Shown piece after piece: positions 23,100 through 38,000 of a DNA stretch of 64,000 bases. Made by a program: the position numbers and the translations under genes. Source of the stretch: Serripes groenlandicus (taxonomy: Eukaryota; Mollusca; Bivalvia; Cardiida; Cardiidae); the NCBI GenBank assembly GCA_031761405.1, contig JASEVX010000010.1:12539918-12603917 (forward strand), in the 5' to 3' direction. The notes under the pieces were generated by a model. That model ran no database searches, was not told the DNA's origin, and saw only the letters and a program-made list of their open reading frames with translations. How positions within the stretch are numbered: position 1 is the stretch's first letter; each line of letters starts with the position of its first letter.

Positions 23100-26000
23100 G
23101 TTAGAGTTTTTATTTTTTTATTTTCAATACTTTTTTTTGCTTTGGTTTCAATATAATCTAAACATTAAGTACAGACGTATGTAGGTTGTAAAATATTTTA
23201 TGTATTAACCATTTCCCTCTTACAGACGCATTGTGAAACCCTGAAACAGACGACTTTGAAAAAGAAATGTGACAAAATGAGAAATTGTCCATTATGAGCA
23301 ATTTGTTTTCAAATCTGTTCAATAATCAAACTTGTATTTAGACTAGATGCTTTCAAAGTCGTTTGCTGCAGATGTGTCGTGCTTAGGAAATGTTTAAGCG
23401 ATTTTTAAGTAAATATAGGCTTACATTTAACGAAATCATTGAAATCATAGATTTATATATAAAGTGCCTCTTCCTCTACCAACAAAACCTCGTACTATAA
23501 CAACTACATCTACACAATGAATAGGTTTATTCTAAAACAAAAATAAAACCATTAGATATCAACGATTTGATCTTGATATGTCATGTTCGGCAATTCTGCA
23601 CATTACTTTTCAAGAAATTCTGCAAATCTGCATTTTAATAAGATAGTATGGTAACACGGAATATTGATGTTTTGTGCTCTAGCCTCTATTTCATATCAAA
23701 CAATTATGAAATGTTAGTATGAGTCTGACATTCCTAAATGAGCGGTGCTCTGTAACAACCAGTCTTAACACGTTTTGGACGAGTATAGAACCGGATTAGA
23801 TATTGCATATGTGAAGTCTAATCCAGCTCCAAACTGTTCGCGTATAAGTTTGAAATTTTCAAGAAACTTCTGAAAAAGAGAGTCTATTTGGATCCGATGG
23901 CATGGATAAGAGACATATTAATACAGAGATTCGAATGAACGCGAACTCTCGCATACTATCGCGGGTACGGCGCGAGCCTCACGGATCATAATCCTTGTCT
24001 TGTGAAGCCCGAGTATCCAATCTCTGTATTTATGTGACTCTGCATGGATGCGCAACAAGTAATTTGCGTTCCATGTTTAAAAATTACGCTCATATTGATT
24101 TGCATAGAGCGCCGTTCATAAGTGAGCGGTGCTCTAGTAAAATCCACCTTAACGTAATTAATACACGTGTTGAAATAACATACCCGTGTGTTCATGCTCA
24201 CGTTCCAAATGGATAATATACTTTACAGAAGTTCATTGAGACCAGTTAAACAGGTTCGGTTGGCAGGTTTTGAAAGAAGTGCTTTACCCAACCTTAGCCT
24301 AATTATGACACGCCAATAAAATATACATGCTTGCACTTTCAATGATACGCTGACTGATCTAGGTCTGCACTGGTCGCAAATGCCTTATTGCGGATTTTCC
24401 GAATTTGTCTCAACTTGCTTGGTGCTAGTATAAAGTACTCACCTGGTAGGAAATATATTGTTTTATTGGTTAATTATTAATGAGTGTGAGCAAAGTTTAT
24501 ATAAGAGTTTGTTGTTAATACCATTCCCCCCCCCCCCCCCCCCCCCCCCCCCAATTTGTGTCTGTTTATGGAAATTACGTACAGTAACTCATGGTTGCAT
24601 TTACACAAGCCCACATACAACAAATCTGCAGCGGACAATTTTGAAAACATCCAGGAAAATGTAGTATATCCGTGTAAATAAATATATAATTATCAAATAG
24701 AGTTGAAAAATTGAGAAATTACTCTTTATGAGCATTTTCTCCTTTTGTTTCAAAAGTCGTCTGCTGTAGAAAGCTTTAACATATGTTTGCATATGGATAT
24801 GGTTAAAGCCGAATGTTAAGGTAGTGCCTATTCCCGGAATGGTCCTCTGCAAAGTTAAATGTTTATCTAACCAAACGTAGTATACCAAACGCGCTCATTT
24901 GAAAACATGACGCTTTATTTTAGGACATTCTGAATTGGTCTGGTTGAATAGCGTGGACAATGACATTGCTCGACGCGGCATGCCCGGCTTTCTGCCGGAT
25001 TACATTGAATTCGACCTTAAACGAGGAAAAGGCAGATCCATGACGTTGAAACTTGACGAAAACAAGCGCCTCAATCCGAATGCACCGGTGTTTAACGTCG
25101 AAAACGACGGGGCTGGTGGTAAACGCTTGGTTTTTGATTCTGAGGCTCTACCAATCACGGTGAGTAAATAATAACAATACTGACAATGATAATAAGTATA
25201 GTGATAACTATAAGATAATAATGAAATAAAATAATGATAATAATAAAATGATAAATAGTAATTTCAACAATTTCAATAATAATATTAATGATATTGCTTA
25301 TGACAATGAGAAAAAGAAGAAGAAACTCGTCTAGTCATTATGGAACTTGAACTAGAACTGATTGCAAAATAATTAGTTTTTACGAAACGAGCATATTCTT
25401 AATTTCGTTGTCTCAGAACCACAATTCGAAAGGTAAAAACAAGGCATCACAAATTATCAAGGAAAACAATAATTCGCCCTAAATTGTACGCAATGTATTG
25501 CACTGTATGTGTTATTATATCATTCTGATATCAACTTTTCGTTTTTACAGAATGAGAAATTTTACAGAGATACAAGAGTTGGAGGATCTTTCTACGTGTC
25601 AACTCGCCGACTGAACTCGCGTCAAACCGCCCGGATATTGGTAGGATTTATATACTCCTCTTCTTTTGCACCACTCAACCCCCCACCTCCCTCCCCGCAT
25701 CCACATCATCCGGTGGTCGTCAACCTTCAGTGTGGTGTTAGTATAACGACTGACTTGATGGAGGTAGGACAACTGAGCCAGTATATCTGGTTAATTACCC
25801 AGACAACGCCGTGATATAAGGGAAAGTTATTTGTTGAAAGCGGCATTAAGCACCAGGCGGCAACATCCTCGGTCAGAGGCCTAAACAAGATATCTTAATA
25901 CTCATTGAAATCATTATTGTGGGTACCAAAACCTAAGGGCTTGGCAGTCCAATAAGGATTGAAGAACGTTACATACGCCCCTTTTTCTAGAGTTCTGCTA

Positions 26001-29000
26001 GTTGTCGTCGCCATCGACATTGCCGTTGTTTGTAGTTGTCACAAAGGCGTTGAAATCCACCATCTTGATTTTCATACATTTCATTTTTTATTTTTCAAAA
26101 TGGCGTTTTCATTTATATTTTTGTATTATTTAAAAGTATATTTTTCTGGATTGGAAAACATGAACCAACGACTAGAAATGTCCATACCTGTATTTTACAG
26201 ACCGGCAACTTCTGGTTGAACGGAGAAAACTATGACATCATACCATCAAACGGGCCTTCCCGACGTAGTTTAGGGGTTCCCCATGTTTTGAAGAAGACAG
26301 TAAAGAAGAGCGTGAAGTTTGGTCACGTGGTCAAGGACTACAAATCATTGCCAGGTACACGTTTGTTCATACAAGTATTTTGAAGCCTTTCTTTGACTAA
26401 ACCATTATGAACTTAATTTAGGGCTTTTACCCTTTCCCTCATACAACAAACCTGCAGAAAACGACTTTGAATAATTCTAGGCAAAAATATGAAGAGTAAT
26501 TATTGAATAGATTTGAAGACGTTGTGACAACCGAAGAAATTGCTCATTGTGATTAATTTCTCCTTTTGTGATAATATTTTCAAAATTCGTCGGCTGCAGA
26601 GGCATTCAAAAGCGTCTAGATATGAGGGAAAGGGTTATTCAAACTACGATTGTATACAACATTCGCACATTATCACCGGAATCTTCAATGTCCTCCGAAA
26701 TGTTAAAAAGACGTAATTTCATCTTCTGTAAACGGCTGTGTGCACTGTGTCTCACTAGCGAGTTCAATGTCCTCCTTTAGAATTGTTAAATGGGGATCTA
26801 AATTGATCTTGGGACTCGTCTACTACAGCAGAGGCGCCAAAAAGCATCTACATCTATAAATGGGAAATATGTTAAAAACAACAATCATTTAACACTTAGT
26901 TAATAAATCAATCTTGTACACTTCGAGTATTCCTTCGAAAAGCCTCGACATAACTGAAATAATGTTGAAAGCGGCATAGAACACATTCAAACAAACAAAT
27001 ACCTAAGTGAGCCACTAAGTTTTCACGAGAAAACCAACATTATGGAGTCTGCGTAAAGTATCGACCGGATCCGCCTAAGCATGCCGCGCAGGCTAACACG
27101 GACAGACAATATTTGCCTCTTGTGTATTTTCTGTTTTAGAAATCATTACTCTATACCTCTATACCCCTGAGACGGAATGTGTCGGCCCGGATTAGCCTGC
27201 ACGAACTGCGCAGGCTAATCTCGGTCGATACCTTACGCAGAGTTCATAATGTTGGTTTTCTCGTGGAATGGCCCAAATGTAACGGTAGCAGGGTATACGT
27301 CCCTAGTAGTACTAGCTCAACCATCCCGGACACGTGTACTCTCCCCTAACAGCGCGAACCCTTTCCCACATGCAAACAAAAATACTGCAGCAGACGACTT
27401 TAAAAACATCTAGGCAAAAATATGGAAATTCATTATATGCAATTTCACCCTTTGCTACAATGTTTTCAATTGTCGTCTACAGCAGAGGCGTCAGAAAGCG
27501 TCTATATAAATGGGAAAGGGTTAAGAACAGCATACATTTAACACTTAGTTAACAAATTAATCTTGTACACTTCGGGTATTTCATATTTGTTACTTAACCC
27601 TTTCCCTCATACGGCAATTCTGCAGCAGACGACTTTGAACGTATTTTGTCAACACTTAGAAAATCTCCATAATTGAATGGATAACCTATGACAAAAAGTG
27701 GAAAACATTGTGGCAAAATGAGAAATTGAACGTTTTGTGCAATTTCTTCTTTTGTCACTATGTTTTCAAAAAGCCGTCTGCTCTAGAGGCGTCAGAAAGC
27801 GTCTTTATGAGGGAAATGGTTAAACATATTCTAACTATATATATATATAATCATTTTCAGAATCATATAAAAAGCAGACGAGAAAAAATCTTCACGGTGA
27901 CGTTGTAGAAAGAGAGATTGAATTATTAGATCTGTTGAAACAGGTACGAACATTTTCCTGTTCCTTTTACCTATGTAAGCGTTTTCTCAACATGCAGACG
28001 CTTTTCGACGCATCTGCAGAAGACGACTTTGAAAACATAGTGACACAATATGTGGGAAAATGTTATTTTGCACCTACAAATTACAACCCAGTTAACTAAA
28101 TAGTTTTCAAAACTGTTGTTTCCCTCCCCTCCAAGTAGCCCTTATTTAGAACATCTATGTGAAAGGGTGATGCACATCCACCAGGTAAATGGATTTTTGC
28201 ACGACTTGCGGTTTTGTCTTTTTCATATATATGTCCTGTGGAAAGACAGCCAGTTGTATGGAAAGACTGTTGAGTGGAGTACTGGTGTGAGAGAGCTAGG
28301 AAACGCGTGAATAGGTGAACTGGCCGCCGTGATATGACTGAAAGATTATTGAAAACGGCGTTAAACCACAATTCATCAATGATATACATTTACATCTTAT
28401 CTAACGTGGCGGTAGAAAAGATTGTGTGACCCACAATGCTGTCAACTCTGTATTAACGCTTTACTTTCAGTTTCTCTGTAGATCTAAAATAAAATGTTAC
28501 AACTGAGAAAAATACAAGTGCTATTTTAATACAGTATTGTGTAAACTTTGCGATCAGTTGGCTGCATTGGAGGCTCGAAAGACGTCTGTACCCATTAAAG
28601 ACTTTAATAATATATATAAGTATGCCCTCCAACAAACAAAAATGAAATTGCATAAAGAAGACTCAATGTTCAAGTATTTTACAGTAAAAGCCCTAAAGCA
28701 TATTACAATATTATTTTATCTTACTGGTAATTTCAATCAACAAACATAATTATGTAGGTATATTGTATTAACCCATTTCCACCTGCAGCCGCATTGGGAC
28801 GCATTTGTAGCAAGCGACTTCTGAAAACATTGAATCTAAAGAAGAATGGTCCAACGTTTTCAAAGTCGTCTGCTTCAGTTGTGTTGTAGGTGAAAACACT
28901 GTTTGGAACTGATGAATTACGACTTTAAGATCATCAACAATGTCATCATGTCAATACATGTTAACCCTTTCCCAATAAATCTTCAGCAGAAAACATTTAG

Positions 29001-32000
29001 TCTAATAAAAAATATAGAATCTCTCTATAAATAAAATAACATTTATTGAATTAAGTTGATGCCATTGTGAGCAATTTCTCCATTTGCACCAATTATTTCA
29101 AAATTCGTCTGCTTCAGAAACGTCAAAAAGCGTCGGTATGTAGAAGGTTAAGGTTTTCGCTAATTTTAAAGGATTAGACAAAGATTTGAAGATCATAGCC
29201 TAAGGTATGAGTATTATTTAAGATTTTCAATAAAAGGAAAAAATGTTTAATATAACATTAATTTTATTATCTTTCAATTGAAATCCATTATGCCCGTGAC
29301 CCGGTCACTTGGGCGGTCCGGCTCAGATGGACATAGCCATCGGCCTAATTGCACTGTTTACGAAATTAGAAATAATGTTAAGTCATTTTAGCCAGGTCAA
29401 GCGAAAACCAACAGTAAATACCTATTAACCCTTTCCCACATACAACAATTCTGAAGCAGACGACGTTCAAAACATATTGACGCAAACATTAAAAATCTCA
29501 ATAAATGAGTGTTTTACTATCAAATAAAGTTGAAATGATTGTGACAAAACGAGAAATTACTCGTGAACCTCTATAGACTTGGAACAGTCAGTTTATTTAA
29601 ATATTAAGTTTTAGATATACATTAACATTATATAAAAAACAAATTACACATATCTTTGTAACTGTAAATAATGGTCCCAAATATGAACCCAGTAATGGGG
29701 AGCTACTGTAGACAGAGAAAATCAAGTAATTTAATGAGCTAAATAAACTAAATTAAAATTAGACGGACGATCATGATTCTGACTCACTTATATATTGACT
29801 ATACGCAGATGTATTAACCCTTTCTCACATACAAACAATCTGCACAGACGAATTTGACATATAGGCAAGAAGAAAGAAAGTCTCTATAATCTTTTTTTTT
29901 TTTTAATCGAGTTGAAAATATTGTAGCAAAAGGAGAAATTGCTCGTTATGAGCAATTTTTTTTCTTTTGCCACTTTGTTTTCAAAAGTCGTCTGCTGCAT
30001 ATGCGTCTTTAAGTGGAAAAAATGGTTTAAGACCTCCAAACTTCTAGACGCGTCATATGCATGATGGGACTCATAGATAATATTTCCTAATATTTCAGCG
30101 ACTAAATCGTCATAAACGACAGACACCGAAGAAGTACGCGTTAGAAGTTGCAATGGTGATAGACCCGCCCCTATACAAAAGGTAAGATAATAATGTAACG
30201 CGCACCTGGTCCTTCACGGATTAAAGCCACCGCAGGTCACCTATTCAGGCACTAACCGCGATGTACGTTGCTTAACTTTGTGAAAAAGCCAATACAACCA
30301 CTCTACCAACGTTGCGATAAAAGCCGTCACAAGAAATCTGACGTCATATCACAATGTTGTTTGTTTTTTACCGTTCATCACTTGCAGACGTATTTTGACG
30401 AATCTGAAGCAAACGACATTCAGCAGTATAAGTCACTCCCCTTTTGCCAGAATGAAGTCAAAAGTCTGATGCATATATGCATCAAGAGGCATCTGTATGA
30501 GAGACAGGGTCAAACACGTAATGTATGAGAGACAGGGTCAAACACGTAATGTATGAGAGACAGGGTCAAACACGTAATGTATGAGAGACAAGGTCAAACA
30601 CGTAATGTATGAGAGACAGGGTAAAACACGTAATGTATGAGAGACAGGGTTAAACACGTAATGTATGAGAGACAGGGTTAAACACGCAATGTATGAGAGA
30701 CAGAGTTAAACACGTAATGTATGAGAGACAGGGTTAAACACGTAATGTATGAGAGACAGGGTTAACCACGTAATGTATGAGAGACAGGGTTAAACACGTA
30801 ATGTATGAGAGACAGGGTCAAACACGTAATGTATGAGAGACAGGGTTAAACACGTAATGTATGAGAGACAGGGTTAAACACGTAATGTATGAGAGACAGG
30901 GTTTAACACGTAATGTATGAGAGACAGGGTTAAACACGTAATGTATGAGAGACAGGGTTTAACACGTAATGTATGAGAGACAGGGTTAAACACGTAATGT
31001 ATGAGAGACAGGGTTAAACACGTAATGTATGAGAGACAGGGTTAAACACGTAATGTATGAGAGACAGAGTTAAACATGTAATGTATGAGAGACAGGGTTA
31101 AACACGTAATGTATGAGAGACAGGGTCAAACACGTAATGTATGAGAGACAGGGTCAAACACGTAATGTATGAGAGACAGGGTCAAACACGTAATGTATGA
31201 GAGACAGGGTTAAACACGTAATGTATGAGAGACAGGATTAAACACGTATTGTATGAGAGACAGAGTTAAACACGTAATGTATGAGAGACAGGGTTAAACA
31301 CGTAATGTATGAGAGACAGGGTTAAACACGTAATGTATGCCCAACACACAACACATCTATAACACAGTTGTTTTTAATCCTTTCCCTCATACGACAATTC
31401 TGCAGCAGACGACTTCAAACATATTTTGTCAAAAAGTAGAAAATCTCTATAATTGAATGGATAACCTATCATGAAAAGTGAAAAACATTGTGTCAAAATG
31501 AGAAATTGCTCGTTTTGAGCAATTTCTTCTTTTGTCACTATGTTTTCAAAAATCCGTCTGCTGAAGAGGCGTCAGAAAGCGTCTATATGAGGGAACGGGT
31601 TTATTAACAAAGTCAGCTATGTGAGCTACAAGCTGGCAGTTCTTAACAGAGTAGATGTATGCATTCACGTGACAACTTCACCCTGTTGCTCGTAAGCTCC
31701 GTCTTATCAAAATCTACACCAGTTGACAGAAACCTATTGCAAGTTATAGGTGATCAGTGTATATCTAGTATGGATGCAAATGTTGATTTTATAGATAGAA
31801 ACACCGAGAGCTAGGATTGTTCTAAAAGTCAAAATGAATAAACAGTGCGGGGGCTTTGGGAGGCTGCGGGCTCGATACTCGACCGGGTCATACACAATAC
31901 CTTAAAACTTGTAGCTATGGGGTTCCCTCCTTGGCGCTAAGGATGTTGAGGTTAGCATTACGACTGACTCGCTGCTGTCAGCATTAATGGCCAGTAGTAC

Positions 32001-35000
32001 TGGTAACTTACCCAGGAAAGCGGCGTAAAATAACAAACAAACAAACAAACTGAAATCAGATACATAACTTCTGTTTACGTCTTCAGTTGAGTTTGACCTG
32101 GATCTGATGTTCTGTTGTGACGTTATATAAATTTTGTTTTGTTTCATTGCAGGTACTTTGACAGAGCAACGGAGACGGACGGTCAAACTAAGGAACAAAA
32201 CGCAGTGTTTACGTTACGACAGTTTTATTCTCACGTTTTAAACGGCGTAAGTTGTCTAGAATTGAAACATCACATATTAAAACAGCCCGCGAGGTTTAAC
32301 TGTTCCGATTCAGCTATATGGACCAATAGTACCCCACACTACACTACTTTATCCTCTACCCATAAATAACAAATTTGCAGTAGACAACTTTGAAAACATC
32401 AAATCAAAACTATGGAAAAAATCAGTTCGAAGAATTTCCTCTATTGATATCTAACGATGTTGTAGGTGACAATTTGATTGGTTGACGTATAGTCCAATCT
32501 GAGACGTACAGTAACATGCAAATCAGCTCTATGCGAGGGTTCGTTACTGTAGCGATTATAAAGTCATGTTTTAATGAGATTCGTTTTGTAACACATGATT
32601 TGAAATATAACTTCAGGGTATTTAGAGGTTATTTCATAAGTGTTTATTTATTATCACTTTTATTAAACGAGTGTATTAAGATGATATGCCGCAATGCCGC
32701 AAGCCTTGGTGAGCGTCATATTCAACTTTGTTAACGAGTTTATTAACAGTGATAAGAAATTAACACGAATGAAGTATTTAGTTATCACATAAAGTTATTT
32801 ACGAGGTGTATTTTGAAAAGAAGTACATGCAATTTGCCGGTTTAGGCGCCAAAGTGACTAACATTATATAACTTCAAGCCATTGCCGTGACGTTATTTTT
32901 ATAGTTTGGTTTCCGCGTTGTAAGAAAGACTTGAGAGTAAGACTGGAAGCCAAACTAGCAGTGTCATATGATATTTATGTTATGGGTTTTTGACACTCCA
33001 AGAGAGGGCTTTATGTGATAAATTGATAAATTTCCATGTTGAAACATGACGTTTTTCCAAATGAAAACAATTTTAATCACTATTCTTAGTCCTTTGAGCA
33101 TGATGTATAAACCTTGTCAGAGCAACAAGTAGCAAAACGAAAAAAGAACAGCAAACTTAGAGAGGTGTCTCGAGAGAGAGGGTAATCCTTTCCTTGATAA
33201 AAACACAGGTTGTCATACCTTAAGGATATCAACTTGGAATGTATTGCAGGAAAAAGAGAAATTGCTTATAAACGTTTCCTGCAATGTTTTCCGACTACAT
33301 TTTAACTATACAGATTATTTTGAATTTGGTTATTGAATCAAAGTTCGCGAGGCCGTCCCTTTAAATGCTTTCCCACATGCAACAAATCTGCAGCATAAAA
33401 CTTTGAAAAAATATATATGCAAAACTATCTAAACTCAATTTAAAGGAAAGAACTTTTAAATAATTGTCGCAAATGAGAAATTGCAAATTACAAGAAATTT
33501 CTTATTTTCCACATTGTTTATCAAAAGTCGTTTGCTGAAGAGGGGAGTAAAGGTAGAATAGCTAACACGTGATTCATCAAGGGAAGCAATGCCATATCAA
33601 AACAGAACATAGTTCCAACATTAGTTGAATCCCTTTAATCATTACGCATTAGAATGGAAATAAATTTCACTTTTGAGTGATATATCGGATCTTATATCAC
33701 GATTTGAAGTTCGGATGTGTAGAAATTAATCACGAAGGCCGGACTCCGAATTGTGATATACGATCCGTTATATGACTCAAAGGTTAAATCTATTTCATAA
33801 ATAAAAGAATTCATTTTTGAAGCTGTCTATCAATATTTTGCAGTTACAAAGAAATGTTGACTGATCAAACATCATTATAGTTAATGTTTATAGTTATTTG
33901 TCTGAACCTCTGTATTATCTTTTATCATTGGAAACACATCATCAGTCATTTTTATTTTTAAGTTGTAATTGATTTATATTTTGAGAGGGACTTAATTAGT
34001 TTGCCTTATGATCCCAATCCAGAAAAACGATACGTTAGATGATTTGAATATGTGAAATAAAATATGTCTAAAATAAATTCAGATGAGTTTGAGATACGAA
34101 GAAATCGAAGATGCTGCCATGGACATTTACCTGACTTTATCCAGAGTGATCATCCTGAAGGTATCCCACTTTATTACATGATGTTCTATGGTTTATTGAA
34201 AATTAAACAGTGGAATATTTTCTGATACAACACACTGTTTAAAACAGTAAATTTATCAAGTGATAGTTTTTACTTCTTACCCTGACTTTGTCTGTAATCG
34301 TCATCATCAAAGTATCCTACTTTATTCCATGCTTTTCTGTGAATTCTTAAAAAAAAATCGTATATTTCACCTTCCAAACAGTGAAATTACTAAGTATTAT
34401 TTTTTACCTTTTAACCAGACTTTTTATCTAACGTCATTATTCCCAAAGTAAACCTATTTTATTAAATGCCTTTTTGTGGATATTGCGAAATAACAGTGGA
34501 TCATATCAGGCTTATCTCACAGTTTAAAACAGTGATTTTATCAAGCGATAATGTACACCTTTTTTTAAGGCATTATCCTGAAGATACGTTATTTGAGCCG
34601 TTCCACAAGAAAACCACAATTTTGGTATCTGCGTAATGTATCGACCCAGATCAGCCTGCGAAGTCCCCACGCGGGCTAATCCGGACCGACACATTCCGTC
34701 TCAGGTTAAAAGAGATATAGAGTAATGATTCCTGTTACAGAAAATCCACAGGAAGCGAAAAGTGTCTGTCCGGGTCAGCCTGCGTGGCATGCTTAGGATG
34801 TTTCGGGTCCACAAAGTTGGTTTTCTCGTGGAACGGTTCATTTTATTACAGGATTTTCTGTTGATTATTGAAAATCATAAGTGGATTACATTATTGTAAA
34901 TTCGCTGTTCAAGCTGTGAACTTTGGAAACAACAGTAAAACTTCATTTACCAATGCGATATGCTACTATTTGAGCAATGCTTTTTGGAAACCAACTCAGG

Positions 35001-38000
35001 ACATTTATTATAAGTGTAGACCCTGATCAACATGTGCATCTGTGCAGCTAAACCTGACTATACACCCTTCGCAAATGATTCATGAAAGGCTTCAAGAAAA
35101 ATGTAAGAATCGATATCCGTTTGGATCCTTTAGCCACCGGTATACTTTATCTTCGCTTGAAATAAATACGCTTAGGTTTGTTTTTATGAATCACCGTTGA
35201 ATTTCTTATTATTTTGTTTTCATTCTAACAAAACAGAACAACGATGACACAATACCTTACCCTCTTAACGGCAATAATGTTAAAACCATTGGCGGAGTAA
35301 AAGCAGTTGACGGCGAAGCCTATCTAGATGCCATAGTGACATGGGCTGGTAAACTGAATATCGAAGATGACGACCACGTGATGCTCTTTACCGGGTATTT
35401 CATTTATTTAATGGTTATATGTATCAAATCAACCCGCGAACAGGCTAATAAACAGCCAAATATACCTCTGAATCCTGTGTTTGTTTAGAAATGAGTGTAT
35501 ACCTTCACCAGACTGCTTTGAATATATGACAATAACCTAAGTTTGATGCTAACATAATTAGTAGAAAACCCGATAGTGTGTGCAAAATGACTGTAACCAC
35601 ACTCGCGGAGTGATTTATTTCTTACAAAAAACATGATCCCAAGGGTTTTATTATTATTATAAAGCTGCGAGTTAACTCTGTTGAACGATATAAGATGTTT
35701 TACCTGTAAAATTAGAAGAAAGTGTGACAATTCATGGTTAATCTTCTTGATTAGCATGGGAATGCAGAAGCAATTAAATGGCTGATCTTTGACCTAAATA
35801 TAAGCGGTGCTCCGTGTGGATCCAATTTAGCGTAATCATAACACTTATTAAGAAAGAAGACGTGCCTTCGCATTCATGCTAAGGATCATAACGGATACTG
35901 TTTTACAGAAGTTTCTTGAAATATGTTATGACCAAAATTCAAACAGTGCAGAACCGGATCAAACTGAGCTGGCTGATCCCCTTCTACACGGGTAGCAAAT
36001 GCCTTAAATTCGGTTTTAATGTTCCAATTTTCCAAAACGTTTTCATACAAATACAAAATCTGCTAAAGATGATCTTATTTCTTTCCCGTGTATAATTCAC
36101 ATTTAAAAAGATATGCAGCAGACTGCTTTGAAATTATTTATTCAACATATGCACACAAAAGTATTATTTTATAAATAGAAGTTCGAGAGATTTTGAGCAA
36201 TTATCAGCGTCTTGTATGCGCATCGACACATCGAAATGCCTCTGCTAATTTGTGAAGGGTAAGGTGGTCGAATAATAACAGTAATACGGATATCGCCCAG
36301 CCGTTAAGATCTTTCAACTTCAATGTTGTTATTCCCGGAGCACGACACATTCTTTACCTTTCAGATATGACATATACGCTGGCGAAGCGACCGAAGAGGC
36401 TCTAGGAGTGGCTGGTATCGCATTTTTTGAAGGTGTTTGTGGTACACACCGAGTGTCCATACAGGAGGACGATGGTTATTTCATAACGACCGCTGTATCT
36501 GCCCATGAACTAGGACACAAGTAAGTTGATGAAGGGCGTGTAGTTTCACGGGACAGTCTCGCAATTTCTACGTCATGTATCTGCTTGTGTGTATAGTGTT
36601 TTACGCGAGATTGCTCATAATAAGAAATTGACCCCTTTGTCACAATGTTTTCAACTACATGTATATACTATGGATACAACTTAAATTTTAGAGATTTTTG
36701 AATTAAGTTTCTTGTAGTGTGTACTGTTGAGATTTAGGCAACTTCATTTAAATTAAACCAAACTACTTCTCTGTGTGTACATTGTATCTGACGATACCGC
36801 ATACAAGGTCGTCTCAAGCTGACCCTATTCATTAAAATATTCTCGGTTCTGCTATTGAAATGGCAACTTTACAATTGGAACACTGGGACATCACAACTGC
36901 TTCTCCATCTCATCGATGTGTAAGGGTTATCTCCCCTGCTTCTCCATCTCGTCGATGTGTATGGGTTATCTCCCCTGCTTCTCCATCTCGTCGATGTGTA
37001 TGGATCTCCCCTGCTTCTCCATCTCGTCGATGTGTATGGGTGATCTCCCCTGCTTCTCCATCTCGTCGATGTGTATGGGTTATCTCCCCTGATAATACCT
37101 AACGAGATTGTGTTGGTTTGTCTTAACCCTTTCCCACAAACATACCTTTTCTGACGCCACTGCAGGAGACGAAATTTGAAAACATTGTAACAAAAGGAGA
37201 AATTGCTCACAACGAGCAATTCCTCCTTTTACCGGAATATTTTGAACTCTATTTGATAACTTAATTCTTATTTAGTGAGTCTTTTTATAATTTTGCCAAT
37301 GTGTCTACTACGTCGTCTGCTGCAGAATTGTTGTACGTGAGAAAGAGTTAATGTTTATATTGCCTTGTAAATTGTACGTTTTATGTTGATTAAAATAAAT
37401 ATATCAACAGTTTGGGAGCTGATCACGACGGACAAGGTACAAGCGCAAGATGTAGTAAAGATGCAGCTTTCATCATGCAGCCATACGTCCCCAGTTTCTT
37501 TAAAGGCGAGGCCTATAATCCTAATCCATGGAAGTTTTCCACGTGTTCCGTCGCAGGTTTCAAAAAGGTAGTGAAGGACCTGGATGATAGGTGAGTGTCC
37601 TTGATTTGAATACCGTAATTCAAAGGTCCAGATACGGAGGTGTTTACTGCTCTATTCCCCACAATATCTCTCTTATTATCCAGCCAAACCCTATGTTGTG
37701 AGTACACAAAAGAACTGCTTCTATGTCGTTTTCAAAAGACAGAACCGTTCCAGGAACCGGTTCGAGTTATCATTTAAATTATCACATATTCGAGTTATCG
37801 CGAGATTGTTAGTGTCAACCTGCGATAAAGCAGTCGGTAGCGACATGGGCTGTAAATCTGGGGATTGTGAATTCGAAGTCGAGCTCGAACAACATTCTTT
37901 CCGACATTTGACAATAGTCAATTTGACACACATATTTCGTCTGCCATCAATGGGCTAACAGTCTAAATGGAAAAAAACAGCCAGTTGCTTGGAAATAGTG

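Larger units (their letters stand above)
24924..30181 (+). other. Metalloproteinase exons 2-6: prodomain and furin-type site
   Basis: Five exons (24924-25159, 25551-25640, 26201-26354, 27861-27943, 30099-30181) encode residues 17 to about 232. The reprolysin-type prodomain includes [11 protein letters not shown], the strand-like phrase [19 protein letters not shown] and [13 protein letters not shown]. No cysteine occurs between the signal peptide and the cleavage site, so there is no cysteine switch. Exon 6 starts [12 protein letters not shown] at 208-211 is a good furin motif. Catalytic-domain strand 1 follows ([16 protein letters not shown]). Confidence 0.8.
32153..37590 (+). other. Metalloproteinase exons 7-11: M12B catalytic core
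   Basis: Exons 32153-32246, 34083-34160, 35237-35394, 36365-36520 and 37411-37590 encode about residues 232-453. Recognisable parts are the helix [45 protein letters not shown] with the first catalytic-domain cysteine (C367), and HELGHNLGADHDG. The zinc motif is split: HELGH ends exon 10 and the Asn codon spans the junction to exon 11. The Met-turn is FIMQPYVP (M416). [13 protein letters not shown] is the usual end of the domain. Confidence 0.9.

Noticed and set aside
28537..28749. 70-aa + frame inside intron 5 as an exon of the protease
   Set aside because: Exons 5 and 6 already join in phase and in the expected domain order; the frame matches nothing in M12B prodomains.
30494..31339. Regular ~28-bp repeats considered as a CRISPR array
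   Set aside because: The repeats are contiguous without unique spacers, in a eukaryotic intron; it is a minisatellite.
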